From Flagellimonas hadalis (GTDB lineage Bacteria; Bacteroidota; Bacteroidia; Flavobacteriales; Flavobacteriaceae), in contig NZ_VNIK02000003.1 in the NCBI RefSeq assembly GCF_007785775.2, positions 88,901-152,900 on the forward strand: 64,000 nt of DNA, in the 5' to 3' direction. Positions 1 through 8,431 of this stretch are shown here, piece by piece. Made by a program: the position numbers and the translations under genes. How positions within the stretch are numbered: position 1 is the first letter of the stretch; every line of letters begins with the position of its first letter. Under the pieces are notes generated by a model. The model had not been told where the DNA came from and searched no databases. It worked only from the letters and a program-made list of their open reading frames with translations.

Positions 1-112
1 GGGTACGGTCGAACCGTATTTTATGTAACGTAAAGTCGTATTCGTATTTGTTTCGGCTACCCTTTGGAATTTCGATGAGTACATCAAAGGTGACTGTTTG
101 CTTTTTGGACAT
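1..112 (-). CDS. ppa: Inorganic pyrophosphatase, N-terminal fragment
   Basis: The gene runs off the left edge, so only about 37 codons from its ATG are visible. The visible part contains IEIPKGSRNKYEYD, which matches the opening strand of family I soluble inorganic pyrophosphatases (E-I-P-x-G-S-x-x-K-Y-E), followed by an FDR triplet also typical of the family. The enzyme hydrolyses pyrophosphate to two phosphates in the cytoplasm and so drives biosynthetic reactions. A promoter-like box sits 22 bases upstream of the start, so the gene is probably transcribed on its own, although the DUF5686 gene points the same way 76 bases upstream. The metal-binding aspartates lie outside the window and cannot be checked. 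Confidence 0.85.
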   Translation of the reverse strand, partial: MSKKQTVTFDVLIEIPKGSRNKYEYDFTLHKIRFDRT

Positions 113-133
113 TCTTGAAGTTTTAATTTGATG

Positions 134-166
134 CAAAAATAACCAGTATGGCTGGAATAGGGCAAA
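134..166 (-). promoter_or_regulatory. Promoter-like site for ppa
   Basis: On the minus strand TATTTTTG (134-141) fits the Bacteroidota -7 consensus TAnnTTTG, and a TTTG lies about 21 bases upstream (163-166), matching the -33 element. The start codon of the pyrophosphatase gene follows 22 bases downstream. Pattern match only. Confidence 0.55.
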
Positions 167-188
167 TAAATTGCTGTATTCACATCAA

Positions 189-2684
189 TTAAAAGTTAAA
201 TCCGAAAGTTCCCGTGATTCCGAAGCGGCGGGCATCGGGATTGTCCAAATAATTGCCCCTGAAATTAAAGTCGATCCGCAATATCTTGAAAATGTTCCCC
301 ACCCCGACGGAGTATTCCCAATAGATCTGGTCTTCCGGGGCCATCAAGGGGATGTTGGCGGGTGCGCTCAGCGCAATGTTCTCATCGGACAATTGCCCCC
401 AAGCTCCCCTCAGCCCTACTATTTCACGTAGGTTGAGTTTGCGCAACATGGGAATCCGAGAAAATAGGCGTCCATTGAAGTTGTGTTCCAAGTGCACGGT
501 CGCATAGGTATCGGTCACAAACTCATAAAAATCGAGGTTGGGAAACACGTTGTACAGCGAGAAAAGGGTCTGGTTACCGGGAATGACGCTCAATAGACTC
601 AAAGGCACCTCACCAAAGGTCTTGCCCAGTTCCACACTGCTCGTCAATCGGCCCAATCCCCCTATCTGCCAGGGCTGTCTGTACGAAAACTGCAATCGTT
701 CGTAATCGAAATCACTTTCCAGAAAACCGCTTATACCTTTGGTATAGTTGAGTACCAGGGTGCTGTAATTATCGTTGATATTGGCCCTCTCCACCCCATA
801 GCCAATGGTCCGTTTGCCCGGCGTATAGATCAGCGTGGTGGTCAGGTCCATCTGTTTCACTTCGGAAGATACGCCCGTGGGGGAACTGGGATCCACATAA
901 TCCAGATTGAAGGCTTCGGGCAATGCGGAACTCAGTGTACGGAACGAGCTGCCCACACTGATCCGAAAATTTTTCACAGGCTCCATCTCCACATTGAAGG
1001 TGGACAGGTTGATGTTGGTGAGCCTATTGTTGGAACCGACCGTGACCAAGGAAGACGAGGCAATGCTCCTCCCCAGGACGTCATTGGTACTGGTGAGACT
1101 GAGGCCCAACTGCTCTATGTCCCTTCGGTTTCCGCCGGAAATCATGAGCCTGCTCTTTCGGTCCAGCAGAAACTTGCCCGAAAAGCCGTGTTTGAACTTC
1201 TTATCGTCAAAACCGTAGGCCATGTAGCCTTCCAGACGCCAAGTGTCATTTTGGCCAAAATAGGTCCGTGCACCGCCCCGCAAACGGATTCCTTCGGCAT
1301 CGTTATAGCCAAAAGTGCTGTAGATGTCCCCTATGTCGATGTTCCATTTATCGATTTCGACATAGCCCGAACCCAAGATGCTGACAATATCGTAATAGGT
1401 CCTGAACTTGGGCACGGTCTTCAGGGTGTCCAGCAACTTGAAAATCCCGGACTCGTCATCGTTCAGGTTTTCCAAGCGGGCATTTTTCCAGAACACACTG
1501 TCCTGCGAGAACACCCTTGGGTCATAGGGGTCGGAGACCGCCTTGTAAAATTCCTCTGGGCGGTTGGTGTTGAAATTATAATTGTCATAGACCGTGGTCC
1601 GTTTGCCATACACTCCTTTTGATGTTTCCTTTTTGGAAAAACTGAAATCGCTCAGCATATAGTCCCGCTTGAGCAAAAAGACCGAATCGCTCACCACATT
1701 GAATTCCTGTTCAATATAGATTTCCTTCACCCAATTGATGTTGGCACTTTTCGTGACCTGCATGTTGATCTTCTTGATGGCGAAGGTGGTGTCGTTCACC
1801 CAAAAATCCCCTTTGAAGGTAAGTTCGTTCTTCCGTCTGGGGTAATAGATGATGTTGTAGCACCACTTATTGTCGATAAAAGTACTGTCCGAAAGCACAT
1901 AATTATAAGTGTCAATCCCTGTTTTGGAGAGGGGACTGGTGAAACTCTTATCGAAAAATTTCAGGTAGTTGTCATAAATGTCATAGTCCGAATACAGGTC
2001 CTCCACAAAAGCGGTGATGGCCTGGTTGCCACTGAACCCGGAACTCTTGTTGCCCAGAACGTCTTCTTTTTCCTTTTCGAGGGTGTTGTCGCCATACACT
2101 TTTGAGAAGGTTTCGTTCAAAAAGATGGGGAGGTAGGTTTTCCCCGTGATCCGGGACGTGTCCAAGTCCTCGAACATGAACTCCAATCCCTTGAAGAGTT
2201 TACTTTTTATCAGGGCACTGTCGATCGTATTGAGGTCAAACTCCACCTTTTCGTATTTGTCATACTGGTATTGCTTGAACTTCCGAACCCCGTTCACTCG
2301 CTTTTTCTCCCATATTTTTCTAAGGATATCTATGGCCGGATTGTTCTTTTTGGATTGTTTTCCGGTATAGACCACCACTTCCTTCAACTGTTCGGCGGAT
2401 TCCGTCAGCACAATTTCCATCCCATAGTTCACTTTTTGTGTGAGTGGGATTTCCTTGGATTCATACCCTATAAAGGACACCTTGATGGTCTTATAGGTAT
2501 TGTCCGATTCAAAATAAAAACGGCCATTGTCGTTCGTGATGGTGCCTTCGGATGAGCCCGTGAAGATGATATTGGCAAAGGCAATGGGCATTCCCGATTC
2601 ATCCTTCACGATTCCCTCGATCTTGGTCTGGGAAAAGGCGGTTAAAAAACTAAGGCAGAAAAAAACAAGGAGATATCTTTTCAT
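189..2684 (-). CDS. DUF5686 / carboxypeptidase-regulatory-like outer membrane protein
   Basis: An 831-residue exported protein. The start is placed at the ATG ending at 2684 because it begins directly with a signal peptide (MKRYLLVFFCLSFLTAFSQ); an in-frame start 21 codons further upstream would put a non-hydrophobic extension in front. Residues about 21-105 form a carboxypeptidase-D regulatory-like beta-sandwich (KIEGIVKDESGMPIAFANI, then VSFIGYESKEI), and the rest is rich in alternating beta strands ending in phenylalanine (GTFGFNF), as expected of an outer-membrane barrel. This architecture matches the DUF5686 family of Bacteroidota. Its substrate is unknown. It lies between pdhB and ppa on the same strand, with a terminator separating it from pdhB. 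Confidence 0.9.
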   Translation of the reverse strand: MKRYLLVFFCLSFLTAFSQTKIEGIVKDESGMPIAFANIIFTGSSEGTITNDNGRFYFESDNTYKTIKVSFIGYESKEIPLTQKVNYGMEIVLTESAEQLKEVVVYTGKQSKKNNPAIDILRKIWEKKRVNGVRKFKQYQYDKYEKVEFDLNTIDSALIKSKLFKGLEFMFEDLDTSRITGKTYLPIFLNETFSKVYGDNTLEKEKEDVLGNKSSGFSGNQAITAFVEDLYSDYDIYDNYLKFFDKSFTSPLSKTGIDTYNYVLSDSTFIDNKWCYNIIYYPRRKNELTFKGDFWVNDTTFAIKKINMQVTKSANINWVKEIYIEQEFNVVSDSVFLLKRDYMLSDFSFSKKETSKGVYGKRTTVYDNYNFNTNRPEEFYKAVSDPYDPRVFSQDSVFWKNARLENLNDDESGIFKLLDTLKTVPKFRTYYDIVSILGSGYVEIDKWNIDIGDIYSTFGYNDAEGIRLRGGARTYFGQNDTWRLEGYMAYGFDDKKFKHGFSGKFLLDRKSRLMISGGNRRDIEQLGLSLTSTNDVLGRSIASSSLVTVGSNNRLTNINLSTFNVEMEPVKNFRISVGSSFRTLSSALPEAFNLDYVDPSSPTGVSSEVKQMDLTTTLIYTPGKRTIGYGVERANINDNYSTLVLNYTKGISGFLESDFDYERLQFSYRQPWQIGGLGRLTSSVELGKTFGEVPLSLLSVIPGNQTLFSLYNVFPNLDFYEFVTDTYATVHLEHNFNGRLFSRIPMLRKLNLREIVGLRGAWGQLSDENIALSAPANIPLMAPEDQIYWEYSVGVGNIFKILRIDFNFRGNYLDNPDARRFGITGTFGFNF

Positions 2685-2785
2685 GTTCAGATATATGGGA
2701 CAATTAGGGAGAACCACCAAAGGTTTCCCGTTTTTAATTTCGGTCAAATTTGGTTCAAAAGTAGTTTCCTATCAAAAATTGTTCC

Positions 2786-2820
2786 CTAAAAAAGCCCCGC
2801 CAACTCTGTTGACGGGGCTA
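2786..2820 (-). terminator. Rho-independent terminator of pdhB
   Basis: Read on the minus strand, an inverted repeat AGCCCCGTCAAC / GTTGGCGGGGCT with a short loop is followed by a T-run. It lies about 20 bases after the pdhB stop codon. Confidence 0.8.
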
Positions 2821-2841
2821 ATATACCTTACAAATAGGATA

Positions 2842-3822
2842 CTATAGCTTATATAACACTTTCTTAACAGCCTTGATCACATCCTCGTGATTGGGCAACC
2901 ATTCGGCCAAAAGTACGGGCGAATAAGGTGCTGGCGTGTCTGCAGTGTTTATTTTTACGATAGGTGCATCCATATAATCGAATGCCTTGTCCTGAACATG
3001 GTAGATGATTTCAGTGGCCACGTTACCAAATGGCCAGGCTTCTTCCAAGATCACCATCCTGTTGGTTTTCTTCACGGAAGTGATGATGGTATTGATATCC
3101 ATTGGACGAACGGTACGCAAATCGATGATCTCGCAGCTGATGCCTTCCTTTTCCAATTCTTCGGCGGCCTTGTAGGCCTCCTTGATGATCTTTCCAAAGG
3201 AAACAATGGTCACATCCGTTCCTTCCCTTTTGATATCGGCCACACCCAAGGGAATGGTGTACTCTCCCTCTGGAACCTCACCTTTGTCTCCGTACATCTG
3301 CTCGGATTCCATAAAGATCACGGGGTCGTCATCACGAATGGCGGATTTCAACAAACCTTTGGCATCGGCTGGGTTGGATGGCACCACTACCTTAAGTCCG
3401 GGGCAGTTGGCAAACCAACTTTCAAAAGCCTGGGAGTGCGTAGCGGCCAATTGTCCCGCAGAAGCCGTTGGCCCCCTGAACACAATGGGACAGTTGAACT
3501 GACCAGCCGACATTTGGCGGATCTTGGCAGCGTTGTTGATGATCTGGTCAATCCCCACCAAGGAGAAGTTGAAGGTCATGAATTCTATGATGGGTCTGTT
3601 CCCGTTCATGGCAGAACCAACACCGATACCGGCAAAACCAAGCTCCGAAATGGGGGTATCCAGCACGCGCTCGGGGCCAAACTCGTCCAACATTCCTTTG
3701 GAAGCCTTGTATGCACCGTTATATTCGGCAACTTCCTCGCCCATCAAATAAATGGTGTCGTCCCTTCTCATTTCCTCGCTCATGGCCTCGGCTATGGCTT
3801 CCCTGAATTGAATTGTCTTCAT
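2842..3822 (-). CDS. pdhB: Pyruvate dehydrogenase E1 component, beta subunit
   Basis: A 326-residue protein, the usual length for the E1 beta subunit of a 2-oxo-acid dehydrogenase complex. Visible signatures are the start MKTIQFREAIAEAMSEEM, the GEEVAEYNGAYKASKGM segment near the thiamine diphosphate site, the ISELGFAGIGVGSAM segment and a C-terminal transketolase-like domain (VTIVSFG, then ILEEAWPFG). Together with E1 alpha it decarboxylates pyruvate and loads acetyl groups onto E2 lipoyl domains. No E1 alpha or E2 gene is next to it, so the complex is encoded in more than one place. It is divergent from etfBA, and the shared intergenic region carries a promoter for each side. Confidence 0.95.
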   Translation of the reverse strand: MKTIQFREAIAEAMSEEMRRDDTIYLMGEEVAEYNGAYKASKGMLDEFGPERVLDTPISELGFAGIGVGSAMNGNRPIIEFMTFNFSLVGIDQIINNAAKIRQMSAGQFNCPIVFRGPTASAGQLAATHSQAFESWFANCPGLKVVVPSNPADAKGLLKSAIRDDDPVIFMESEQMYGDKGEVPEGEYTIPLGVADIKREGTDVTIVSFGKIIKEAYKAAEELEKEGISCEIIDLRTVRPMDINTIITSVKKTNRMVILEEAWPFGNVATEIIYHVQDKAFDYMDAPIVKINTADTPAPYSPVLLAEWLPNHEDVIKAVKKVLYKL

Positions 3823-3866
3823 TATATCGTACTAATATGATTCGTTGGTATGCTTAAAAATGCAAG

Positions 3867-3894
3867 CAAAAATAGGAAAAACTAAAAGAACAAA
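3867..3894 (-). promoter_or_regulatory. Promoter-like site for pdhB
   Basis: On the minus strand TATTTTTG (3867-3874) matches TAnnTTTG, with TTTG at 3891-3894 spaced 16 bases upstream, slightly short of the usual spacing. It lies 45 bases before the pdhB start. Confidence 0.45.
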
Positions 3895-3920
3895 GCTTTG
3901 CATGAAACCAAAAAAAGAAC

Positions 3921-3950
3921 AAAATTTATTATGCATGCATAATAAATTTT
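3921..3950. promoter_or_regulatory. 30-bp perfect palindrome, candidate operator upstream of etfBA
   Basis: All 30 positions are self-complementary, centred on ATGCATGCAT. The core ATTATGCATGCATAAT (3928-3943) is found unchanged at 27470-27485, upstream of a GDSL lipoprotein gene. The palindrome covers the place where the -33 element of etfB should be (its -7 box is 3964-3971), which fits a binding site for a dimeric regulator of the TetR or MarR type. No such regulator gene is present in the window. Function is inferred from symmetry and position. Confidence 0.65.
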
Positions 3951-3963
3951 AGATTTATATGAC

Positions 3964-3971
3964 TATATTTG
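3964..3971 (+). promoter_or_regulatory. Promoter -7 box for etfBA
   Basis: TATATTTG matches the Bacteroidota TAnnTTTG element, 22 bases before the etfB ATG. No clear TTTG is seen at -33; that region is occupied by the palindrome. Confidence 0.5.
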
Positions 3972-3993
3972 AAACCATAAACCTTAAGCATAT

Positions 3994-4740
3994 ATGAAGA
4001 TTCTAGTTTGCATCAGTAATGTACCGGATACCACGTCCAAGATAAACTTCACGGAAGGTGATACCAAGTTTGACACAAACGGGGTCCAATTTGTTATCAA
4101 TCCGAATGATGAGTTTGGTTTGACACGGGCCATGTGGTTCAAGGAGAAGCAGGGTGCCGCTGTCCATGTGGTCACCGTGGGAGGCGCACAAACAGAGCCG
4201 ACCATACGAAAAGCGTTGGCCATTGGTGCCGATGAGGCCATCCGTGTGAACGCCGAACCCACCGATGGTTTTTTTGTGGCCAAACAGTTGGCCGAAGTGG
4301 TCAAAAATGGCGGTTACGACCTGGTCATTGCAGGAAGGGAATCCATTGACTATAACGGGGGCATGGTGCCCGGAATGTTGGCCACCTTGTTGGACATGAA
4401 CTTCGTGAACACCTGTATCGGGCTGGAAATTGATGGCAACAATGCCACCGCCATGCGCGAAATCGATGGGGGAAAGGAAAAAATAAGCACCACATTGCCC
4501 TTGGTCATCGGTGGACAGAAAGGACTTGTCCAAGAAAGTGACCTCCGCATCCCAAACATGCGTGGCATCATGATGGCCCGTCAAAAAGCATTGAATGTAG
4601 TGGAACCCGTGGACGCGCCACAACCTACCCAAGACCAAAAATTTGAAAAACCGGCACCAAAAGGTGCGGTCAAGTTGGTCGATGCGGACAATGTGGGCGA
4701 ATTGGTCAACCTTTTGCACAACGAAGCGAAAGTCATCTAA
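3994..4740 (+). CDS. etfB: Electron transfer flavoprotein, beta subunit
   Basis: A 248-residue protein of normal length for EtfB. The N-terminus MKILVCISNVPDTTSKI, the IGADEAIRV segment and the nucleotide-binding signature AGRESIDYNGGMVPGMLA (about residues 110-127) identify the ETF beta/FixA fold, which binds AMP structurally. With EtfA it accepts electrons from acyl-CoA and other flavin dehydrogenases and passes them to the membrane quinone pool. etfA follows 70 bases downstream in the same direction. Upstream lie a good -7 box and the 30-bp palindrome, so the pair is probably controlled by a dimeric regulator. Confidence 0.96.
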   Translation: MKILVCISNVPDTTSKINFTEGDTKFDTNGVQFVINPNDEFGLTRAMWFKEKQGAAVHVVTVGGAQTEPTIRKALAIGADEAIRVNAEPTDGFFVAKQLAEVVKNGGYDLVIAGRESIDYNGGMVPGMLATLLDMNFVNTCIGLEIDGNNATAMREIDGGKEKISTTLPLVIGGQKGLVQESDLRIPNMRGIMMARQKALNVVEPVDAPQPTQDQKFEKPAPKGAVKLVDADNVGELVNLLHNEAKVI

Positions 4741-4810
4741 ACCAAAAACGTAAAGCACCAAATACCAAACATTTGGAATTTGGGATTTGAACATTGAAAT
4801 TTTAGAAAAT

Positions 4811-5779
4811 ATGTCAGTTTTAGTATATACCGAATCCCTTAAGGGAAAATTCAAGAAAAACGCCTTTGAAGTGGCTTCCTATGCCCACAAAGTGGCACAA
4901 GATCTGGGCACAAGTGTCACAGCGGTCACCTTCAACGCCAATGACGATGCCTCCTTGGGCAATTATGGCGTATCCAAGGTCCTAAAAATAGCAAACGACA
5001 AATTGGAGACCTTCAATGCAAAGGCCTATGCCGATGCACTGGCACAAGCTGCCCAGGCCGAAGGTGCCAAGGTCATCATATTGAGTTCCAGTGCCGACAG
5101 TAAGTTCTTGGCCCCCATACTCACCACCAAATTGAATGCAGGCTATGTGCCCAACGTAGTCGCCGCACCGGACAGCACTTCCCCTTTCGTGGTCAAAAGG
5201 ACCGCTTTCAGTAACAAGGGGTTTGCCCACACGGAAATCAGTGCGGATATCAAGGTCATCGGGCTGTCCAGCAATGCCTTTGGCGTTGTGGAAAATGGTG
5301 GTTCTGCCACTGTGGACAACTTCAGTCCTTCCTTGAGCGAAGGCGATTTTGCGGTGAAATCCGTGGAAGTGGACAGAGTGGTTGGAAAAGCCACCATTGC
5401 GGATGCCGACATCGTGGTATCGGGTGGACGAGGCCTCAAAGGCCCTGAAAATTGGGGAATGATCGAAGAACTCGCAGAAGTTTTGGGTGCCGCAACGGCC
5501 TGCTCCAAGCCCGTCTCCGATCTCGGTTGGCGGCCACATGGTGAACACGTGGGCCAGACCGGAAAACCCGTGGCCAGCAATCTTTACATCGCCATCGGCA
5601 TCTCCGGGGCCATCCAGCACTTGGCCGGGGTAAGTGCCTCCAAGACCAAAGTGGTGATCAACAACGACCCTGAGGCCCCCTTCTTCAAGGCGGCCGATTA
5701 CGGCATTGTCGGGGACGCCTTCGAGGTAGTGCCCAAGCTCATCGAAAAATTAAAGGAATTTAAAGCCCAAAACGCTTAA
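4811..5779 (+). CDS. etfA: Electron transfer flavoprotein, alpha subunit
   Basis: A 322-residue protein from the ATG at 4811; an in-frame start eight codons earlier (4787) is less likely because the family begins with the MSVLVYTES strand. The C-terminal FAD domain is clear: [19 protein letters not shown], then the [19 protein letters not shown] loop and the ETF alpha signature [16 protein letters not shown] (about residues 258-273), ending with [18 protein letters not shown]. It forms the FAD-carrying half of the ETF heterodimer. It is co-transcribed with etfB and followed by a hairpin at 5802-5856. Confidence 0.96.
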   Translation: MSVLVYTESLKGKFKKNAFEVASYAHKVAQDLGTSVTAVTFNANDDASLGNYGVSKVLKIANDKLETFNAKAYADALAQAAQAEGAKVIILSSSADSKFLAPILTTKLNAGYVPNVVAAPDSTSPFVVKRTAFSNKGFAHTEISADIKVIGLSSNAFGVVENGGSATVDNFSPSLSEGDFAVKSVEVDRVVGKATIADADIVVSGGRGLKGPENWGMIEELAEVLGAATACSKPVSDLGWRPHGEHVGQTGKPVASNLYIAIGISGAIQHLAGVSASKTKVVINNDPEAPFFKAADYGIVGDAFEVVPKLIEKLKEFKAQNA

Positions 5780-5801
5780 ATTTTGTTAATTTGCCCATTG
5801 C

Positions 5802-5856
5802 AAGGGGCTGTTCAGATAACTGGCATTGCCGCTTATTTGAACGGCCCTTTGGGGTT
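5802..5856 (+). terminator. Hairpin terminator after etfBA
   Basis: AAGGGGCTGTTCA pairs with TGAACGGCCCTTT across a 23-base loop, with one G-U pair and one mismatch, followed by a GGGGTTTTT tail. It lies between the etfA stop and the next gene, whose GGAGG-like ribosome-binding site begins just beyond it. Confidence 0.55.
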
Positions 5857-5870
5857 TTTAGGAGGAGATT

Positions 5871-6503
5871 ATGAGCTTAGTTCGATTAAAAATAAAGGGA
5901 ATATCATACAGTCAAACACAAAATGGCGCTTATGCCCTTATTTTAAATGAGGTTGATGGAGATCGAAAACTTCCCATTGTGATAGGGGCATTCGAGGCAC
6001 AATCCATCGCCATTGCCCTGGAAAAGGAAATCAAACCGCCCAGACCACTCACCCATGACCTGTTCAAAAATTTTGCGGATAGGTTCCAGATCGTGATCAA
6101 GCAGGTCATCATCCATAAATTGGTGGACGGTGTCTTCTACTCCAGCATCATATGTGAGCGCGATAATGTGGAAGAGATCATCGATGCAAGGACCAGTGAC
6201 GCCATTGCCCTTGCCCTTCGTTTTGATGCACCTATCTTCACCTACAAGACCATCTTGGACAAGGCCGGCATCTTCCTAAAGTTCTCATCGAAGGAAGATG
6301 AGGAAAAGGATGAGGACGACAGCATCGTGGTGGACGAGATCCTTCAAGAAGGGGAAGCCGTGGAGATTGAATCCGGGGCCGCCTCGCACGGGTACCGCGA
6401 AATGTCCCTCGAAGAACTCCACAAAGAACTGGACCAGGCCGTGGCCAATGAGGACTACGAAAAGGCCGCCAAATTAAGGGACGAAATTTCCAAGCGCAAA
6501 TAA
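5871..6503 (+). CDS. Bifunctional nuclease family protein with UVR motif
   Basis: A 210-residue protein. Residues 1-135 match the bifunctional nuclease (BFN, DUF151) fold: LPIVIGAFEAQSIAIALEK, RPLTHDLF and the DARTSDAIALALR segment. An acidic linker follows, and residues about 175-208 form a UvrB/UvrC-like coiled motif (EELHKELDQAVANEDYEKAA). Members cleave DNA or RNA in vitro in some organisms, but the role in Bacteroidota is not settled. The start is supported by a strong GGAGGAG four bases upstream, which is unusual in this group where Shine-Dalgarno sites are often weak. The nucleoside transporter gene starts six bases after its stop, so the two are probably cotranscribed. Confidence 0.9.
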   Translation: MSLVRLKIKGISYSQTQNGAYALILNEVDGDRKLPIVIGAFEAQSIAIALEKEIKPPRPLTHDLFKNFADRFQIVIKQVIIHKLVDGVFYSSIICERDNVEEIIDARTSDAIALALRFDAPIFTYKTILDKAGIFLKFSSKEDEEKDEDDSIVVDEILQEGEAVEIESGAASHGYREMSLEELHKELDQAVANEDYEKAAKLRDEISKRK

Positions 6504-6509
6504 ACGTAC

Positions 6510-7970
6510 ATGGCGAAAAAGACCAACTGTTTTCTGATACTCCTGCTCCTCTGCTCGGTCACTTTCGGCCAAAATTCCCTCCCCACAGATTCCCTCAATG
6601 TCGCCATAGGCACCACCATCGTTGACGACATTTCGGCCCAAAACACTTTGGACATGGTCCCCAACCAGGGATTTTCCCTCAACAGCCTTTGGCGTGGTGC
6701 ACTGGGCATGGCCGTGTTGATATTGATCTCATTTCTGTTCAGTTCCAATAGAAAAGCCATCAACTGGAAAACGGTGGGCATTGGTTTGGCACTCCAACTT
6801 TTGATTGCCATCGGGGTCTTGAAGGTGCCTTTTGTACAATATATTTTTGAAAAAATAGGTGAAGTCTTCGTCAGCATCCTTGAATTTACCAGGGCCGGAA
6901 GTCGGTTCCTTTTTGAAGGTCTCGTAGTGGACATGGACACCTTTGGCTACATTTTTGCCTTTCAGGTGCTCCCTACCATTGTGTTCTTCTCCGCCCTCAC
7001 CTCCGTACTCTTTTATTTGGGTGTCATCCAAAAAGTGGTAAAGGGGATGGCCTGGTTGCTTTCCAAATCCCTTGGTATTTCAGGAGCGGAAAGCCTTTCC
7101 GTGGCCGGGAATATTTTCTTGGGACAGACCGAGGCCCCATTGCTGATCAAGGCCTATCTGGAAAAAATGAACAAGTCCGAGATCCTCCTGGTCATGGTCG
7201 GGGGAATGGCCACTGTGGCCGGTGCCGTATTGGCCGCCTACATCGGTTTTTTGGGTGGGGACGATCCCGAACTGCGATTGGTCTTTGCCAAGCACCTTTT
7301 GGCCGCATCCGTAATGGCCGCACCAGGTGCCATTGTGATCTCAAAAATATTGTATCCGCAGACCGAAACTGTCAACACCGATGTGAAGGTCTCTTCGGAA
7401 AAAATCGGCGCCAACATCTTGGACGCCATTGCCAACGGAACAACCGAAGGATTGAAACTGGCCCTGAATGTGGGTGCCATGCTCTTGGTCTTTGTGGCCT
7501 TTATCGCCATGATCAATGGTATTCTGGGCTGGGTCGGCGACCTCACCACATTCAACAATTGGATCGCGGCCAATTCCCCCTACGAGAGTTTTTCGCTCGA
7601 GGCCATACTCGGTACGGTGTTCGCTCCGCTCATGTGGCTCATCGGCGTGGCGAACGAAGATGTCATGCTCATGGGGCAACTGTTGGGCATCAAACTGGCG
7701 GCCAGTGAATTTGTGGGATATATCCAACTGGCGGAACTCAAGAATATGGCCAGTGGCATGCACTTTACCTACAACAAATCGGTCATCATGGCCACCTATA
7801 TGCTCTGCGGCTTTGCCAACTTCGCTTCCATCGGCATCCAGATCGGCGGGATAGGCTCCTTGGCCCCGGGCCAGCGCAAGACCCTTTCCGAATTTGGGAT
7901 GAAGGCCGTTCTGGGCGGTTCCTTGGCCTCTTTACTTTCCGCCACCATTGCGGGTATGATTTTGGGGTGA
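6510..7970 (+). CDS. nupC: NupC-type concentrative nucleoside transporter
   Basis: A 486-residue polytopic membrane protein. From about residue 70 onward it follows the concentrative nucleoside transporter family: GNIFLGQTEAPLLIKAYLEKM, the MVGGMATVAGAVLAAYIGF segment, an NGTTEGLKLALNVGAML helix, and FANFASIGIQIGGIG near the end. It imports nucleosides with Na+ or H+. Unlike plain NupC it opens with a signal-peptide-like segment (CFLILLLLCSVTFGQ) followed by about 45 polar residues before the first transport helix, suggesting a cleaved leader and a periplasmic N-terminus. Its place between a nuclease-family gene and thyA fits nucleoside salvage. Confidence 0.93.
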   Translation: MAKKTNCFLILLLLCSVTFGQNSLPTDSLNVAIGTTIVDDISAQNTLDMVPNQGFSLNSLWRGALGMAVLILISFLFSSNRKAINWKTVGIGLALQLLIAIGVLKVPFVQYIFEKIGEVFVSILEFTRAGSRFLFEGLVVDMDTFGYIFAFQVLPTIVFFSALTSVLFYLGVIQKVVKGMAWLLSKSLGISGAESLSVAGNIFLGQTEAPLLIKAYLEKMNKSEILLVMVGGMATVAGAVLAAYIGFLGGDDPELRLVFAKHLLAASVMAAPGAIVISKILYPQTETVNTDVKVSSEKIGANILDAIANGTTEGLKLALNVGAMLLVFVAFIAMINGILGWVGDLTTFNNWIAANSPYESFSLEAILGTVFAPLMWLIGVANEDVMLMGQLLGIKLAASEFVGYIQLAELKNMASGMHFTYNKSVIMATYMLCGFANFASIGIQIGGIGSLAPGQRKTLSEFGMKAVLGGSLASLLSATIAGMILG

Positions 7971-7980
7971 TGGAGTGAAA

Positions 7981-8005
7981 GGTAAATGGTGATTGGGTAA
8001 AGGGT
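7981..8005 (+). repeat. Left arm of 25-bp inverted repeat framing the four-helix-bundle gene
   Basis: This arm matches the reverse complement of 8431-8455 at 23 of 25 positions; the two differences are adjacent. It starts GGTAAATGGTGA and ends GGGTAAAGGGT. The pair frames exactly one gene. Confidence 0.75.
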
Positions 8006-8071
8006 AAAAGGGCTTTTCACCAATCATAAAAGTTTAGTATTCAACCTCGGAATTTTTAAACATATCTAATT

Positions 8072-8431
8072 ATGAGAAATTTTCGAGAGTTAAACGTCTG
8101 GAAAGATGGTCGAATTTTAGTGAAAGAAATTTACACACTCACTAAGCTCTTACCAGATTCCGAACGATTTGGATTGATATCCCAGGCAAATAGAAGTTCC
8201 ATTTCCATTCCTGCCAATATTGCGGAAGGTTGCGGCAAATACTCTGAGAAGGATTTTGTTCGATTTCTTCAAATCAGTCTTGGATCAGCCTACGAATTGG
8301 AAACCCACTTGATTCTTTGTCAAGATCTGGGCTTTCTTTCCCCTGATGCAGCAGACTGCGTTATAGAAAAGATTCAAAGACTGCAACAGAAAATCGTATC
8401 GTTCATCAAACACATTGAATCAAACCAATGA
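8072..8431 (+). CDS. Four-helix-bundle protein (S23 / 23S rRNA intervening-sequence protein family)
   Basis: A 119-residue protein matching the family first found encoded in 23S rRNA intervening sequences: start MRNFRELNVWKDGRILVKEIY, then the signature SISIPANIAEGCGKYSEKDF and FLQISLGSAYELETHLILC. The fold is a small four-helix bundle that assembles as a pentamer in relatives; a related fold is the Avd accessory protein of diversity-generating retroelements. No reverse transcriptase or template repeat is present here. The gene is visibly A+T-richer than its neighbours and is framed by a 25-bp inverted repeat, the right arm of which begins at the last base of the stop codon. This suggests it arrived as a small insertion. 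Its cellular function is unknown. Confidence 0.9.
   Translation: MRNFRELNVWKDGRILVKEIYTLTKLLPDSERFGLISQANRSSISIPANIAEGCGKYSEKDFVRFLQISLGSAYELETHLILCQDLGFLSPDAADCVIEKIQRLQQKIVSFIKHIESNQ

Noticed and set aside
2887..3840. 317-codon plus-strand open frame opposite pdhB
   Set aside because: It is fully antisense to pdhB, which has clear E1 beta motifs; the translation has no family pattern. Similar long antisense frames at 4003-4854, 11319-12272 and 29584-30681 were dropped for the same reason.
8072..8431. Avd component of a diversity-generating retroelement
   Set aside because: No reverse transcriptase, template repeat or variable repeat is near; the protein fits the S23 family better.
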